Source: Solirubrobacteraceae bacterium | GTDB taxonomy: Bacteria; Actinomycetota; Thermoleophilia; Solirubrobacterales; Solirubrobacteraceae | Length of the DNA stretch: 64,000 nt | Direction of reading: 5' to 3' | NCBI GenBank assembly: GCA_031177685.1 | Contig: JAPSGI010000008.1 | Location: 124,001-188,000 of the forward strand | Shown: positions 7,416-15,008 of the stretch, piece by piece | Position numbering within the stretch: the stretch's first letter is position 1 | Layout of the letters: every line of letters starts with the position of its first letter | Translations under genes and position numbers: made by a program | The notes under the pieces: model-generated | What the model saw: only the letters and a program-made list of their open reading frames with translations | Told to the model about the DNA's origin: nothing | Databases searched by the model: none

Positions 7416-8772
7416 GGCCCGCTCGACCAAGAAGGGCGCCGCCCGCGCCGCCACGCTCTACCAGCCGCTGGAGGGCCGGGGCGCCGGCGACGGTCGCTCC
7501 GTGGAGGAGATCCGCGCCGCCGCGCTGGAGGCCTTCGAGCGCCTGGAGCTGCCGACCTGGCGGCGCTCGGGCTTCTGGACGACCAGCCTGCGCGAGCTCG
7601 ATCCCGAGGCGCTGGAACCCAAGCACGTCGAGCCCGGCGAGATCCCCGCCGTGGTCGGCGAGGCGCTGGGCGACGAGCGCCCGGCCGGCCTGCTCGTGCA
7701 GCGCGGCGCCACGGTCGTGCACGCCGAGCTGGACCCGGAGGCGGCGGCCCAGGGCGTCGTGTTCAGCTCCCTGGAGGACGCGATCCGCACGCACCCCGAC
7801 CTCGTGCGCGAGCACTTCATGAAGCGCCTGCCCTACGACACCCACAAGCTGGACGCCGCGGCGGCCGCGTTCTGGACCGGCGGCGCCTTCCTGCACGTCC
7901 CCGACGGCGTGGTGGTGGAGCGTCCCTTCCAGATTGCCTACGTCATCGACGAGGCCGGGACCGCCCAGTACGCCCACACGCTGGTCGTGGGCGGCGCGAA
8001 CTGCGACTTCCGCGTCCGCGAGTACGACCTGGCCGGCGACTTCACCGGTCCGGCCCTGCACGCCGGGCATTTCGAGTGCTACCTGGGCGACGGCGCGCGG
8101 GCGCGCATCGCCCACCTGCAGGACTGGGGCTCCGACGGCCAGGAGGTCTTCGACGTCTCCACGCACTTCACGCGCGTGGGCCGCGACGGCCACGCCACCT
8201 GGATCCCCATCCACCTCGGCGGCCGCATGACCCGCCAGCACATCGAGCTGTCCACCGCCGAGCCCGGCGCGGACATGCGCCACCGCGGCATCTACTTCAC
8301 CGAGGAGGAGGAACACCTCGACCTGTTCACGGTCGACCTGCACGAGGTGGGCAACACCACGGGCGACACGGTCTGGAAGGGCGCCGCGACCGGGGCGAGC
8401 CGCGCCTCCTACGAGGGCCTGATCAAGATCGTCCCCAACGCGCAGGAGTCGCACACCTACCTGCAGACGCACTCGATGATGCTGTCGCCGCGCGCCAAGG
8501 TCGACGCGATCCCCTCGCTGATCGTGGAGACCGACTCCGTCTCCGCTTCGCACGGCGGGACCGTCGGCGAGGTGGACGAGACGCAGGTCTTCTACATGCG
8601 CTCGCGCGGGCTCACGCGCCACGAGGCGGTGCGGGTGATCGTCGAGGGCTACTTCGAGCCGGTCGTCGTGCAGCTCGACGATCCCGGCCTGGAGGGCCTG
8701 GTCCGCGAGCGCATCGCGCGCAAGCTGGCCGCCGCCGAGGAGGACATCCAGGCCTACGCGGCCGCGAAGTGA
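7408..8772 (+). CDS. sufD: SufD, Fe-S cluster assembly protein
   Basis: A 454-residue member of the SufB/SufD family. The N-terminal helical region is followed by the right-handed beta-helix core (from FWTGGAFLHVPDGVVVERPF, about 150) and a C-terminal helical domain with VDETQVFYMRSRGLTRHEA. It lacks the more complete cysteine set seen in the separate SufB here, supporting the SufD call. SufD forms the SufBC2D scaffold and is needed for iron acquisition into the nascent cluster. It overlaps sufC by 8 bp and is followed after 2 bp by sufS, so it is part of a single operon. Confidence 0.93.
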   Translation: MAEARSTKKGAARAATLYQPLEGRGAGDGRSVEEIRAAALEAFERLELPTWRRSGFWTTSLRELDPEALEPKHVEPGEIPAVVGEALGDERPAGLLVQRGATVVHAELDPEAAAQGVVFSSLEDAIRTHPDLVREHFMKRLPYDTHKLDAAAAAFWTGGAFLHVPDGVVVERPFQIAYVIDEAGTAQYAHTLVVGGANCDFRVREYDLAGDFTGPALHAGHFECYLGDGARARIAHLQDWGSDGQEVFDVSTHFTRVGRDGHATWIPIHLGGRMTRQHIELSTAEPGADMRHRGIYFTEEEEHLDLFTVDLHEVGNTTGDTVWKGAATGASRASYEGLIKIVPNAQESHTYLQTHSMMLSPRAKVDAIPSLIVETDSVSASHGGTVGEVDETQVFYMRSRGLTRHEAVRVIVEGYFEPVVVQLDDPGLEGLVRERIARKLAAAEEDIQAYAAAK

Positions 8773-8774
8773 CC

Positions 8775-10013
8775 ATGGCCACCTCCGCGACGACACCCCG
8801 CCTCCACGTCCGCTCGGACTTCCCGATCTTCGCGCGCGAGATCGACGGGCGCCCGCTTATCTACCTGGACTCGGCGGCCACGTCGCAGAAGCCCGCGGCG
8901 GTGATCGAGGCGATGGACGACTACTACCGGCGCCACAACGCCAACATCCACCGCGGCGTCTACACGCTGGCGCAGGAGGCGACCGACCTGTTCGAGGGCG
9001 CGCGCGAGCGGGTGGCGGCGTTCACGGGGGCGGAGACCGCGACGACGATCTTTACGCGCAATGCGACCGAGGCGATCAACCTCGTGGCCTACGCCTGGGG
9101 CCGCGCGAACGTCGGGCCCGGCGACGTGGTGCTGATCACGCAGATGGAGCACCACTCCAACATCGTTCCCTGGCAGCTGCTGTGCCAGGGGACCGGCGCC
9201 GAGCTGCGCTACCTCGACGTCTCCGACGAGGGGACGCTGTCGCTGGACCAGCTCGACGCCGAGCTGGCGGGCGGCCGCGTGAAGCTCGCCGCCTTCGCCC
9301 ACATCTCCAACGTGCTGGGCACGATCAACCCGGTCGCCGAGATGGCGTCGCGGGTGCGGGCCGCCGGCGCGCTGTCGCTGGTGGACGCTTCGCAGGCCGT
9401 GCCGCAGATTCCCGTCGACGTGGCGGCGGTCGGCGCCGACTTCTACGTCTGGACCGGGCACAAGGCGCTGGGCCCCACCGGGATCGGCGTCCTGCACGGA
9501 CGCCGTGACGTGCTGGAGGCGATGCCGCCGTTTTTGGGCGGCGGCGACATGATCCGCGTGGTCGACTGGCAGGAGTCCACGTGGAACGACCTGCCGTGGA
9601 AGTTCGAGGCCGGGACGTCGATGATCGCCGAGGCCGTAGGACTGGGCGCGGCCGTCGACTACCTCGGAGAGCTGGGGATGGAGAACGTCCGCGCGCACGA
9701 GCGAGCCCTGGCCGCCTATGCCCTGGAGCGCCTCGCCGACGTGGGCGGCGTGCGGGTGATCGGCCCGCCCGATCCGGACGAGCGCGGCGGCGTGATCTCG
9801 TTCGAGCTGGAGGGCGTGCACCCGCACGACGTGGCCGAGCTCATCAACCGCCAGAACGTGTGCGTGCGCGCGGGGCACCATTGCGCGATGCCGCTGATGC
9901 GCCGCCTGGGCGTCCCGGCCACCGCGCGCGCCTCGCTGGGCCCCTACAACGACGCGTCCGACGTGGACGCGCTGGTGGAGGCCCTGGTCAACGCCAAGAA
10001 GGTCTTCGCGTAG
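8775..10013 (+). CDS. sufS: SufS, type II cysteine desulfurase
   Basis: A 412-residue PLP-dependent enzyme. The start MATSATTPRLHVRSDFPIF was chosen because it follows the sufD stop by 2 bp and gives the standard N-terminus; a longer in-frame extension overlaps sufD. The PLP-binding lysine is K230 in WTGHKALGPTG. The catalytic cysteine is C370 in RAGHHCAMP, the type II R-x-G-x-x-C context. It removes sulfur from cysteine and hands the persulfide to SufU, encoded 3 bp downstream. It fits group II SufS family length and its place in the suf cluster. Confidence 0.96.
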   Translation: MATSATTPRLHVRSDFPIFAREIDGRPLIYLDSAATSQKPAAVIEAMDDYYRRHNANIHRGVYTLAQEATDLFEGARERVAAFTGAETATTIFTRNATEAINLVAYAWGRANVGPGDVVLITQMEHHSNIVPWQLLCQGTGAELRYLDVSDEGTLSLDQLDAELAGGRVKLAAFAHISNVLGTINPVAEMASRVRAAGALSLVDASQAVPQIPVDVAAVGADFYVWTGHKALGPTGIGVLHGRRDVLEAMPPFLGGGDMIRVVDWQESTWNDLPWKFEAGTSMIAEAVGLGAAVDYLGELGMENVRAHERALAAYALERLADVGGVRVIGPPDPDERGGVISFELEGVHPHDVAELINRQNVCVRAGHHCAMPLMRRLGVPATARASLGPYNDASDVDALVEALVNAKKVFA

Positions 10014-10016
10014 GCC

Positions 10017-10397
10017 GTGGACGACCTCTACCGCGACTACATCCTCGACCACTACAAGCAGCCGCGGAACTTCGGCGAGCTTGAGCCCCACGACCTCGAG
10101 GCCCACGACCACAACCCGCTGTGCGGCGACGAGATGGGCGTCCACATCCGCGTGCGCGACGGAAAGATCGCCGACCTGCGCTTCCACGGCCAGGGGTGCG
10201 CGATCTCTCAGGCCGCGGCGTCCATCGCCTCCGAGGAGTACGTGGGGATGCCCGTGGACGACGTCGGTCAGCTCGACGCCGACTGGGTCATCGACCTGCT
10301 GGGGATCCCGATCAGCGCGACACGGCGCAAGTGCGCACTGCTCAACCTGAAGGTGATGCGCGGCGCCACGACCGGCGACGCGTCCTGGCCCGAGTAG
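10017..10397 (+). CDS. sufU: SufU/IscU-like sulfur-transfer or scaffold protein
   Basis: A 126-residue protein starting with GTG 3 bp after sufS. Metal/sulfur ligands are visible: C36 and D38 (PLCGDEM), C61 (GQGCAISQ) and C106 (RRKCALL). Position after sufS and the Lys before the last Cys resemble SufU, the zinc-dependent sulfur acceptor of SufS. However, the C61-C106 spacing equals that of IscU and lacks the roughly 18-residue insertion typical of SufU, and IscU's His before the last Cys is absent. So it is either a short SufU or an IscU-like scaffold. Its 3' end overlaps, on the opposite strand, a small membrane ORF. Confidence 0.88.
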   Translation: MDDLYRDYILDHYKQPRNFGELEPHDLEAHDHNPLCGDEMGVHIRVRDGKIADLRFHGQGCAISQAAASIASEEYVGMPVDDVGQLDADWVIDLLGIPISATRRKCALLNLKVMRGATTGDASWPE

Positions 10398-10659
10398 CCC
10401 GCGCGACGGCGTCGGCACCGCGGACCCGGCCAACGGCCACGAGTACCGCCCGGCGCCCGCGCCGGAAGCGGCGGTCCGTACGTCCCAGGCGGCTGATCGC
10501 AACCGTGCGCTCCGGGTGCGGCGCGCGACGCGACGCGCGGCGCGCCCGCCTGACCGCGCGGCTGGCGGCTTCGTCGGCGCGTGCCGCCGCGCTGCCCAAG
10601 GCGCACCCGAGGACCAGCACGCAGGCCCAGGCCAGCATCAGGATCATCCACCAGCTCAT
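10342..10659 (-). CDS. Small single-pass membrane protein (hypothetical)
   Basis: A 105-residue ORF whose ATG overlaps the stop of the CAP-domain gene (ATGA). It begins MSWWMILMLAWACVLVLGCA, one strong transmembrane or signal-like segment, followed by a highly basic Arg-rich tail. The last 56 bp overlap the 3' end of sufU on the other strand. I do not recognise a family. Translational coupling with the secreted CAP protein is the best argument that it is expressed; the long Arg/Ala-rich tail could instead be out-of-frame GC-rich sequence, so only the first part may be real. Confidence 0.4.
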   Translation of the reverse strand: MSWWMILMLAWACVLVLGCALGSAAARADEAASRAVRRARRASRRAPHPERTVAISRLGRTDRRFRRGRRAVLVAVGRVRGADAVARATRARTRRRSWRRASPSG

Positions 10660-11264
10660 GCCCCTGCCCTCACCTTGCGCCCGACCATGACGTGCTTCGT
10701 CGCGCGGCCGCTGGGACCGCGGTCGACGGACCCCAGCAGAAGCGTGTAGGTCGCGCCCGCGATCCGCGTGCGGCGCGGGGTGCCGGCGACCACGCCGACC
10801 CCGAGCCGCCGCCAGCGCCCGTCCAGCAGGTTCGCCCTGTGCCCCGGGCTCTCCATCCAGCCGGTGACCATCGCAGCCGGGGTGGACAGAGCGCCGGTGC
10901 CCCAGCCGAGGTTCTCCGCGCCATGCCAGGGCTCGGCGCGGCTGACGTAGCCCGAGCCCAGCAGCCGGTCGCGCAGGTCCTCGCCCCACGGCGTGACGTG
11001 CCCGAAGAAGCGGCGGGCGACCATCACTCGGGAGTAGCGGGTCGCGGCACGGGCCAGGCTGGGGTTCTCGCGCAGCGGTGCGCGTCCCCGCCGCGCGCGC
11101 TCCTCGTTGATCTCGCAGACGGTGGCGTCCACCGCGTCGTCGAGTTCCCCGGGCGCCGGGATCTCGCGGGCGTCGCCGCATGTCGCGTTCGCGCTCGCCG
11201 CCGTCGCGCCGAGCAACAGTCCCGCGAACGTCGATCCGAAGAGGAGCGCTCTGCCGACTCCCAT
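10656..11264 (-). CDS. Secreted CAP-domain (SCP/PR-1) protein
   Basis: A 202-residue protein with a signal peptide (MGVGRALLFGSTFAGLLLGA, predicted cleavage after ASA near 25) and a CAP/SCP domain. It carries CEINEERARRGRAPL, then FFGHVTPWGEDL with the first cavity His, GAENLGWG, and MVTGWMESPGHRANLLD with the second His, followed by LGVGVVAG. Bacterial CAP proteins are extracytoplasmic and of unclear biochemical role (wall association or lipid binding). A good Shine-Dalgarno (GGGAGGTGA) precedes the ATG. Two 16-bp direct repeats lie 35-75 bp upstream. It interrupts the suf cluster between sufU and sufB on the opposite strand. Confidence 0.87.
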   Translation of the reverse strand: MGVGRALLFGSTFAGLLLGATAASANATCGDAREIPAPGELDDAVDATVCEINEERARRGRAPLRENPSLARAATRYSRVMVARRFFGHVTPWGEDLRDRLLGSGYVSRAEPWHGAENLGWGTGALSTPAAMVTGWMESPGHRANLLDGRWRRLGVGVVAGTPRRTRIAGATYTLLLGSVDRGPSGRATKHVMVGRKVRAGA

Positions 11265-11298
11265 GGCTCACCTCCCGCGCCGGCATAAAGCCGTAGGC

Positions 11299-11336
11299 CC
11301 CGCGCCTCCCTGCGTGTCATCCCGCGCCTCCCTGCG
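11299..11336 (-). repeat. Pair of 16-bp direct repeats upstream of the CAP gene
   Basis: CCCGCGCCTCCCTGCG occurs at 11299-11314 and again at 11321-11336, a 22-bp period (about two helical turns). Both lie in the upstream region of the CAP-domain gene. Two identical sites on one face of the helix suggest an operator for a dimeric regulator, or a simple local duplication. No matching known motif is claimed. Confidence 0.55.
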
Positions 11337-11473
11337 GCGGATCCCGTCCGTGATGGTTGGTGCGAGCGAGTATTCCGGCCGCAAACTTCCACGCGAGAGG
11401 AGCGCAGCATTTGTTCAGATTCGAGTGCGCGATAGGGCGGCCAAACCTCCACCGCGGGCGGCGGCGGGCGGCT

Positions 11474-11728
11474 TCAGGCGCTGACGCGCACGTGCGCCAG
11501 GGCGTCCGCGGCCGCGTCCTCGCGGTCCGCTGCGGCCCGGTAGGCGGCGTAGGCCTCGCGCCCGCCGGCGGCCAGCCAACCGGCGTAGGCGTCATTGGCC
11601 TCCACGCGCGCGGCCTCCCAGACCGCGTACAGCTCGTGGCGCGGCTGCGCCGGCGCGACCGCGCCCAGGACGATCTCGCGCGTGTCCTCGACGTCCTCGA
11701 GCAGGTCTTCCAGGTCTCTGTGGCTCAT
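11474..11728 (-). CDS. Small acidic helical protein (hypothetical)
   Basis: An 84-residue ORF starting MSHRDLEDLLEDVEDTREIV. The composition is Ala/Glu/Asp-rich and strongly helical, with evenly spread aromatic residues (HELYAVWEAARVEAND, AGGREAYAAYRAAADRE), unlike shadow frames. No membrane segment, signal peptide or recognised motif is present. It sits divergently from sufB, about 150 bp before that gene's start, between the CAP gene and sufB. No function can be assigned. Confidence 0.55.
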   Translation of the reverse strand: MSHRDLEDLLEDVEDTREIVLGAVAPAQPRHELYAVWEAARVEANDAYAGWLAAGGREAYAAYRAAADREDAAADALAHVRVSA

Positions 11729-11833
11729 CCGTCCGTCCCCTCCCCGTGCCCTTTCGGCGTCTCCACGCGATCGCCTGCCGGGTTCGGTGGTCAAAACCCG
11801 GACACGCGCGGGGGGTTGCGGTGCCGGCCTCGA

Positions 11834-11880
11834 TACAATCCCGACCAGGCAACACGGAAATCGCTTTCCCGGAGGGACAT
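11834..11880 (+). promoter_or_regulatory. Putative sufB promoter -10 box and strong ribosome binding site
   Basis: TACAAT at 11834-11839 is a near-consensus -10 hexamer; no convincing -35 is seen 16-18 bp upstream. The GGAGGGAC at 11871-11878 abuts the ATG at 11879. Unlike the rest of the suf genes, sufB therefore seems to have its own promoter and leader. The segment at 11790-11806 (GGTCAAAACCCGGACAC) loosely resembles GGACCAACTCCGACC ahead of the Rrf2 gene and could be a shared regulator site, but this is weak. Confidence 0.45.
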
Positions 11881-13279
11881 GGCAGCCACGGACAAGACGC
11901 GCATCACCAAGCCCAGCCCGGTCGTCGAGGACGACCAGGGGCAGCTTCGTGCCCGCACGGGCATCTCCCGCGAGGTCGTGGAGGAGATGTCGAAGATCAA
12001 GGGCGAACCGGGGTGGCTGCGCGACAAGCGGCTGAAGTCGTTCGAGATCTTCGAGCGCAAGCCGGTCCCCACGTGGGGCGTCGACCTGTCCGGGCTGAAC
12101 TTCGACGACCTCGTCCTCTACTCCCCGCCCACCGCCGGGCGCTTCAACTCGTGGGACGACGTGCCCGCGGACATGAAGAAGACGTACGAGGACCTGGGGA
12201 TCCCGCAGGCCGAGCGCGAGCATCTGGCCGGCGTCGTCGGCGTGTGGGACAACGAGCCGGTCTACGAGGGGCTCAAGGAGGAGTACGCCAAGCAGGGCAT
12301 CCTCTTCTGCTCCACCGACACCGCGGTCGAGCAGTACCCCGAGCTCGTCCAGCAGTACTTCATGACCAAGTGCGTGCCGCCGCAGGACAACAAGTTCAGC
12401 GCGCTGCACGGCGCGATCTGGTCCGGCGGCTCCTTCCTGTACGTCCCGGCCGGCGTGAAGGTCGACCTGCCGTTGCAGGCCTACTTCCGCATGGAGGGCC
12501 AGGGCGAGGGCACCTTCGAGCACACGCTGATCGTGGTCGAGGAGGGCGCCGAGGTGAACTACATCGAGGGCTGCACGGCGCAGACGTACTCCGTGAACTC
12601 GATGCACAGCGCCGTGGTCGAGATCTTCGTCAAGGAGGGCGCCAAGGCGCGCTACACGACGGTCCAGAACTGGTCCAAGGACGTCTACAACCTCAACACC
12701 AAGCGCGCGGTGGTCGAGGCCAACGGCACCGTCGAATGGGTCGGCGGGTCGATGGGCGCCAAGTACGTGATGCTCTACCCCGGCTCGTTCTTGATGGGCG
12801 AGGGCGCGCGCGCCGACCACCTGAACGTCGGCGTGGCCGGCGAGGGCGTCCACAAGGACACCGGCGCGAAGGTCGTCCACCTCGCGCCGAACACCACGTC
12901 CAACATCCTCGCGAAGTCGATCTCCAAGGACGGCGGGATCATGGGCTACCGCGGCCTGGTCCGCATGGGACACAACTCGCGCGGCTCCAAGGCCCGCGTC
13001 CAGTGCGACGGCCTGATGATGGACCCGATCTCCCGTTCGGACACCTGGCCCGACATCCAGATCCAGAACCCCCACGTCACCGTGGCCCACGAGGCCGTGG
13101 TCGGCAAGATCTCCGACGAGCAGCTCTTCTACATGCAGAGCCGCGGCTTCTCCGAGGACGAAGCCGCCGCGATGATCGTCAACGGCTTCATCGAGCCGGT
13201 GACGAAGGAGCTGCCGATGGAGTACGCCGTCGAGCTGAATCGGTTGATCCAGCTGGAGATGGTGGGCTCCATCGGGTAG
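11879..13279 (+). CDS. sufB: SufB, Fe-S cluster scaffold protein
   Basis: A 466-residue SufB with the family's full signature: TWGVDLSGLNFDDLVLY near residue 60, IWSGGSFLYVPAGVKVDLP, VNYIEGCTAQTYSVNSMH, SRGSKARVQCDGLMMDP (late conserved Cys) and ISDEQLFYMQSRGFSEDEA. SufB is the cytosolic scaffold on which the cluster is built with SufC and SufD. The ATG follows a strong Shine-Dalgarno; an in-frame extension upstream is not protein-like. It is separated from sufCDSU by about 1.5 kb containing genes on the other strand, so coordinate expression must rely on a separate promoter. It converges with an oxidoreductase gene, 6 bp apart. Confidence 0.96.
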   Translation: MAATDKTRITKPSPVVEDDQGQLRARTGISREVVEEMSKIKGEPGWLRDKRLKSFEIFERKPVPTWGVDLSGLNFDDLVLYSPPTAGRFNSWDDVPADMKKTYEDLGIPQAEREHLAGVVGVWDNEPVYEGLKEEYAKQGILFCSTDTAVEQYPELVQQYFMTKCVPPQDNKFSALHGAIWSGGSFLYVPAGVKVDLPLQAYFRMEGQGEGTFEHTLIVVEEGAEVNYIEGCTAQTYSVNSMHSAVVEIFVKEGAKARYTTVQNWSKDVYNLNTKRAVVEANGTVEWVGGSMGAKYVMLYPGSFLMGEGARADHLNVGVAGEGVHKDTGAKVVHLAPNTTSNILAKSISKDGGIMGYRGLVRMGHNSRGSKARVQCDGLMMDPISRSDTWPDIQIQNPHVTVAHEAVVGKISDEQLFYMQSRGFSEDEAAAMIVNGFIEPVTKELPMEYAVELNRLIQLEMVGSIG

Positions 13280-13285
13280 TCGCCG

Positions 13286-14254
13286 CTACGGCGCGAGGAC
13301 GACTCGGCCGAAGGCTTGCCGGCTCTCTATGTACGCGTGAGCCTGGGCGGCTTCTTCGAGGGGGAAGGTTCGGTCGATCTGCACGTGCAGCTCGCCGCGC
13401 GCGACCCCGGCGAGCAGGTCGCCGATCATCGCGTGGACGCGGGGGAACTCGGTCAGCAGGGCGCCGCCGAGGTAGACGCCGCGCAGGGTGGTGTTCTGCT
13501 GCCAGAGCTCGCGGGCCTCGATCGCCGAGCCGGAGCGGCCGGCCACGCCGACGCTGACCAGGGTTCCCCGGTAGGCGAGCGCGGCGATCCCGTCGACCAG
13601 GGTCTGGCCGCCGATCGAGTCGACGATCACGTCGGCCCCGCGGCCGTCGGTCAGCTCGCGGGTTCGCTCGACGAAGCTCCCCGTGGCGTAGTTGATGCCG
13701 TGGTCGAGGCCGAGCTCCGTCAGCCGCGCGAGCTTCTCGTCGCTGGACGCGGTGGCGAGGACGGTCGCGCCGGCCTGCTTGGCCAGCTGGATCGCCGCCA
13801 TCCCCACGCCGCCGGCGCCGGCCTGGACGAGGACGGTCTGGCCGGCCTCCAGCCCGCCCGCCGTGAAGAGGCACTCGTACGCGGTGCCGAAGGCGACCGG
13901 TACGCACGCGGCGCGGGCGGCGTCCAGGCCGTCGGGGATCGGCCACGTGACGAGTGCGGGCAGCGCTCGCCGCGCGGCGTGGGATCCGGCGCCGAACAGC
14001 GCGACGACCCGGTCGCCGGCGGCGCGGTCCTCGACTCCGGCGCCCACCTCCGTGACGGGACCGGCGCTCAGGTAGCCCACGACGTGCGGGACCTCGTCCG
14101 GCGGCGAGCCGGCGCGCGAGAGCACGTCGCCGCCCTCGATGCTGATCGCCTCGGCGTCGACCACGACGAAGCCGTCCGGACACGCCGGTTCCGGCACGTC
14201 CTCGTAGCGCAGGACCTCCGGCGGCCCGTTCTCGTAGATCACCGCTGCCTTCAT
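13286..14254 (-). CDS. Zinc-free medium-chain NADPH:quinone oxidoreductase-type dehydrogenase
   Basis: A 322-residue medium-chain dehydrogenase/reductase of the quinone oxidoreductase branch. It opens MKAAVIYENGPPEVLRYEDVPEP (GroES-like domain) and has the nucleotide-binding loop VLVQAGAGGVGMAAIQLAKQ near 140-160, with LATASSDEKLARLTELG following. It ends with FPLEEAAQAHAYIESRQAFG, the usual C-terminal block. Zinc-ligand cysteines of alcohol dehydrogenases are absent. It likely reduces quinones or enones with NADPH in the cytosol; the substrate is unknown. It converges on sufB and is divergent from a small ORF beginning at 14308. Confidence 0.88.
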   Translation of the reverse strand: MKAAVIYENGPPEVLRYEDVPEPACPDGFVVVDAEAISIEGGDVLSRAGSPPDEVPHVVGYLSAGPVTEVGAGVEDRAAGDRVVALFGAGSHAARRALPALVTWPIPDGLDAARAACVPVAFGTAYECLFTAGGLEAGQTVLVQAGAGGVGMAAIQLAKQAGATVLATASSDEKLARLTELGLDHGINYATGSFVERTRELTDGRGADVIVDSIGGQTLVDGIAALAYRGTLVSVGVAGRSGSAIEARELWQQNTTLRGVYLGGALLTEFPRVHAMIGDLLAGVARGELHVQIDRTFPLEEAAQAHAYIESRQAFGRVVLAP

Positions 14255-14307
14255 CGTGCTCCTGCCGATCGGGGGCGCGAGTCTAACCCCGGGAGTACTC
14301 TCCTCCC

Positions 14308-14499
14308 ATGAGCCCGATCCCCGGCGAGCCGCACGACCGCAAGTCGGACGAGCTGACCACGAGCGACGGCCGCAAGGTCAAGCTCAAGATCCCCGGACTG
14401 GCGCCGCGGCCGAAGCCCGAGAAGTCGGAGGAACGCGGCGCGGACGAGCCCCCGCGCGAAGATCCGCGCCCGCCACACAACCCGTATCAGGGCGCCTGA
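14308..14499 (+). CDS. Small hydrophilic protein (hypothetical)
   Basis: A 63-residue ORF starting MSPIPGEPHDRKSDELTTSD, rich in charged residues and proline, probably disordered. Third-position GC and a plausible -10 box (TACTCT at 14296-14301, 6 bp before the ATG, hence possibly leaderless) support it. Its TGA overlaps a CTG that is the only available upstream start for the following SRPBCC gene. No family recognised. Confidence 0.5.
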   Translation: MSPIPGEPHDRKSDELTTSDGRKVKLKIPGLAPRPKPEKSEERGADEPPREDPRPPHNPYQGA

Positions 14500-15008
14500 G
14501 CTCGACCGCCGACGACTTCCCCGGACCGCTGCCGCGCGGGCGCGGCGGTCCGATCGCGCCGAGCCCGCCGCTCCCGATCGCCGGCTCGGTGGAGCTGGAC
14601 ATGCCGGTGCAGCGGATGTGGGAGGCCTTCCTCGACGTCCCGCGCTGGCCCCAGTGGAACCCGTGCATCTGGCGCTCGCGCGTGCGCGGCGGGGGCGAGC
14701 TGCGCGAGGGCGCCACGCTCCTGTGGGTGTTCAACCCGATCCGGCGCGTCTACCCGTACAAGATGCCGGCGACGGCGAAGATCGTGGAGTTCGAGCGCTG
14801 CGACCGCGTGACGTGGGAGGTGGACGCCCCCGGCTTCCACGCGGTGCACAGCTACTGCTTCGCCGAGGCGGGCGACGGGCGCAGCCGCTTCGGGTCGTGG
14901 GAGGTCGCGGAGGGAGCGCTGTACCGAGCGACCCGGCGGTTCTGGCTCGCGCACTTCCGCTACGTGTGCCGCGCCTCCCTGGCGGGCGCTGCGACGCTCG
15001 CGCGCTAG
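14496..15008 (+). CDS. SRPBCC-fold protein (START/Bet v1-like ligand-binding)
   Basis: About 170 residues with the SRPBCC pattern: beta-1 SVELDMPVQRMWEAFLDVPR, then WPQWNPCIW, VTWEVDAPGFHAVHSYCF and a C-terminal amphipathic helix. Such proteins bind hydrophobic ligands or act as cyclases/AHSA1-like factors; ligand unknown. The start is uncertain. The first strand requires sequence before the ATG at 14601 and the GTG at 14589, yet the only upstream initiation codon that does not overlap the previous gene is CTG at 14496, in a CTGA overlap with the preceding stop. An alternative ATG at 14256 would make the small upstream gene spurious. Confidence 0.72.
   Translation: MSSTADDFPGPLPRGRGGPIAPSPPLPIAGSVELDMPVQRMWEAFLDVPRWPQWNPCIWRSRVRGGGELREGATLLWVFNPIRRVYPYKMPATAKIVEFERCDRVTWEVDAPGFHAVHSYCFAEAGDGRSRFGSWEVAEGALYRATRRFWLAHFRYVCRASLAGAATLAR

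Noticed and set aside
11816-11839. TTGCGG as -35 with TACAAT as -10 for sufB
   Set aside because: The spacer would be only 12 bp, too short for a standard promoter; only the -10 box is retained.
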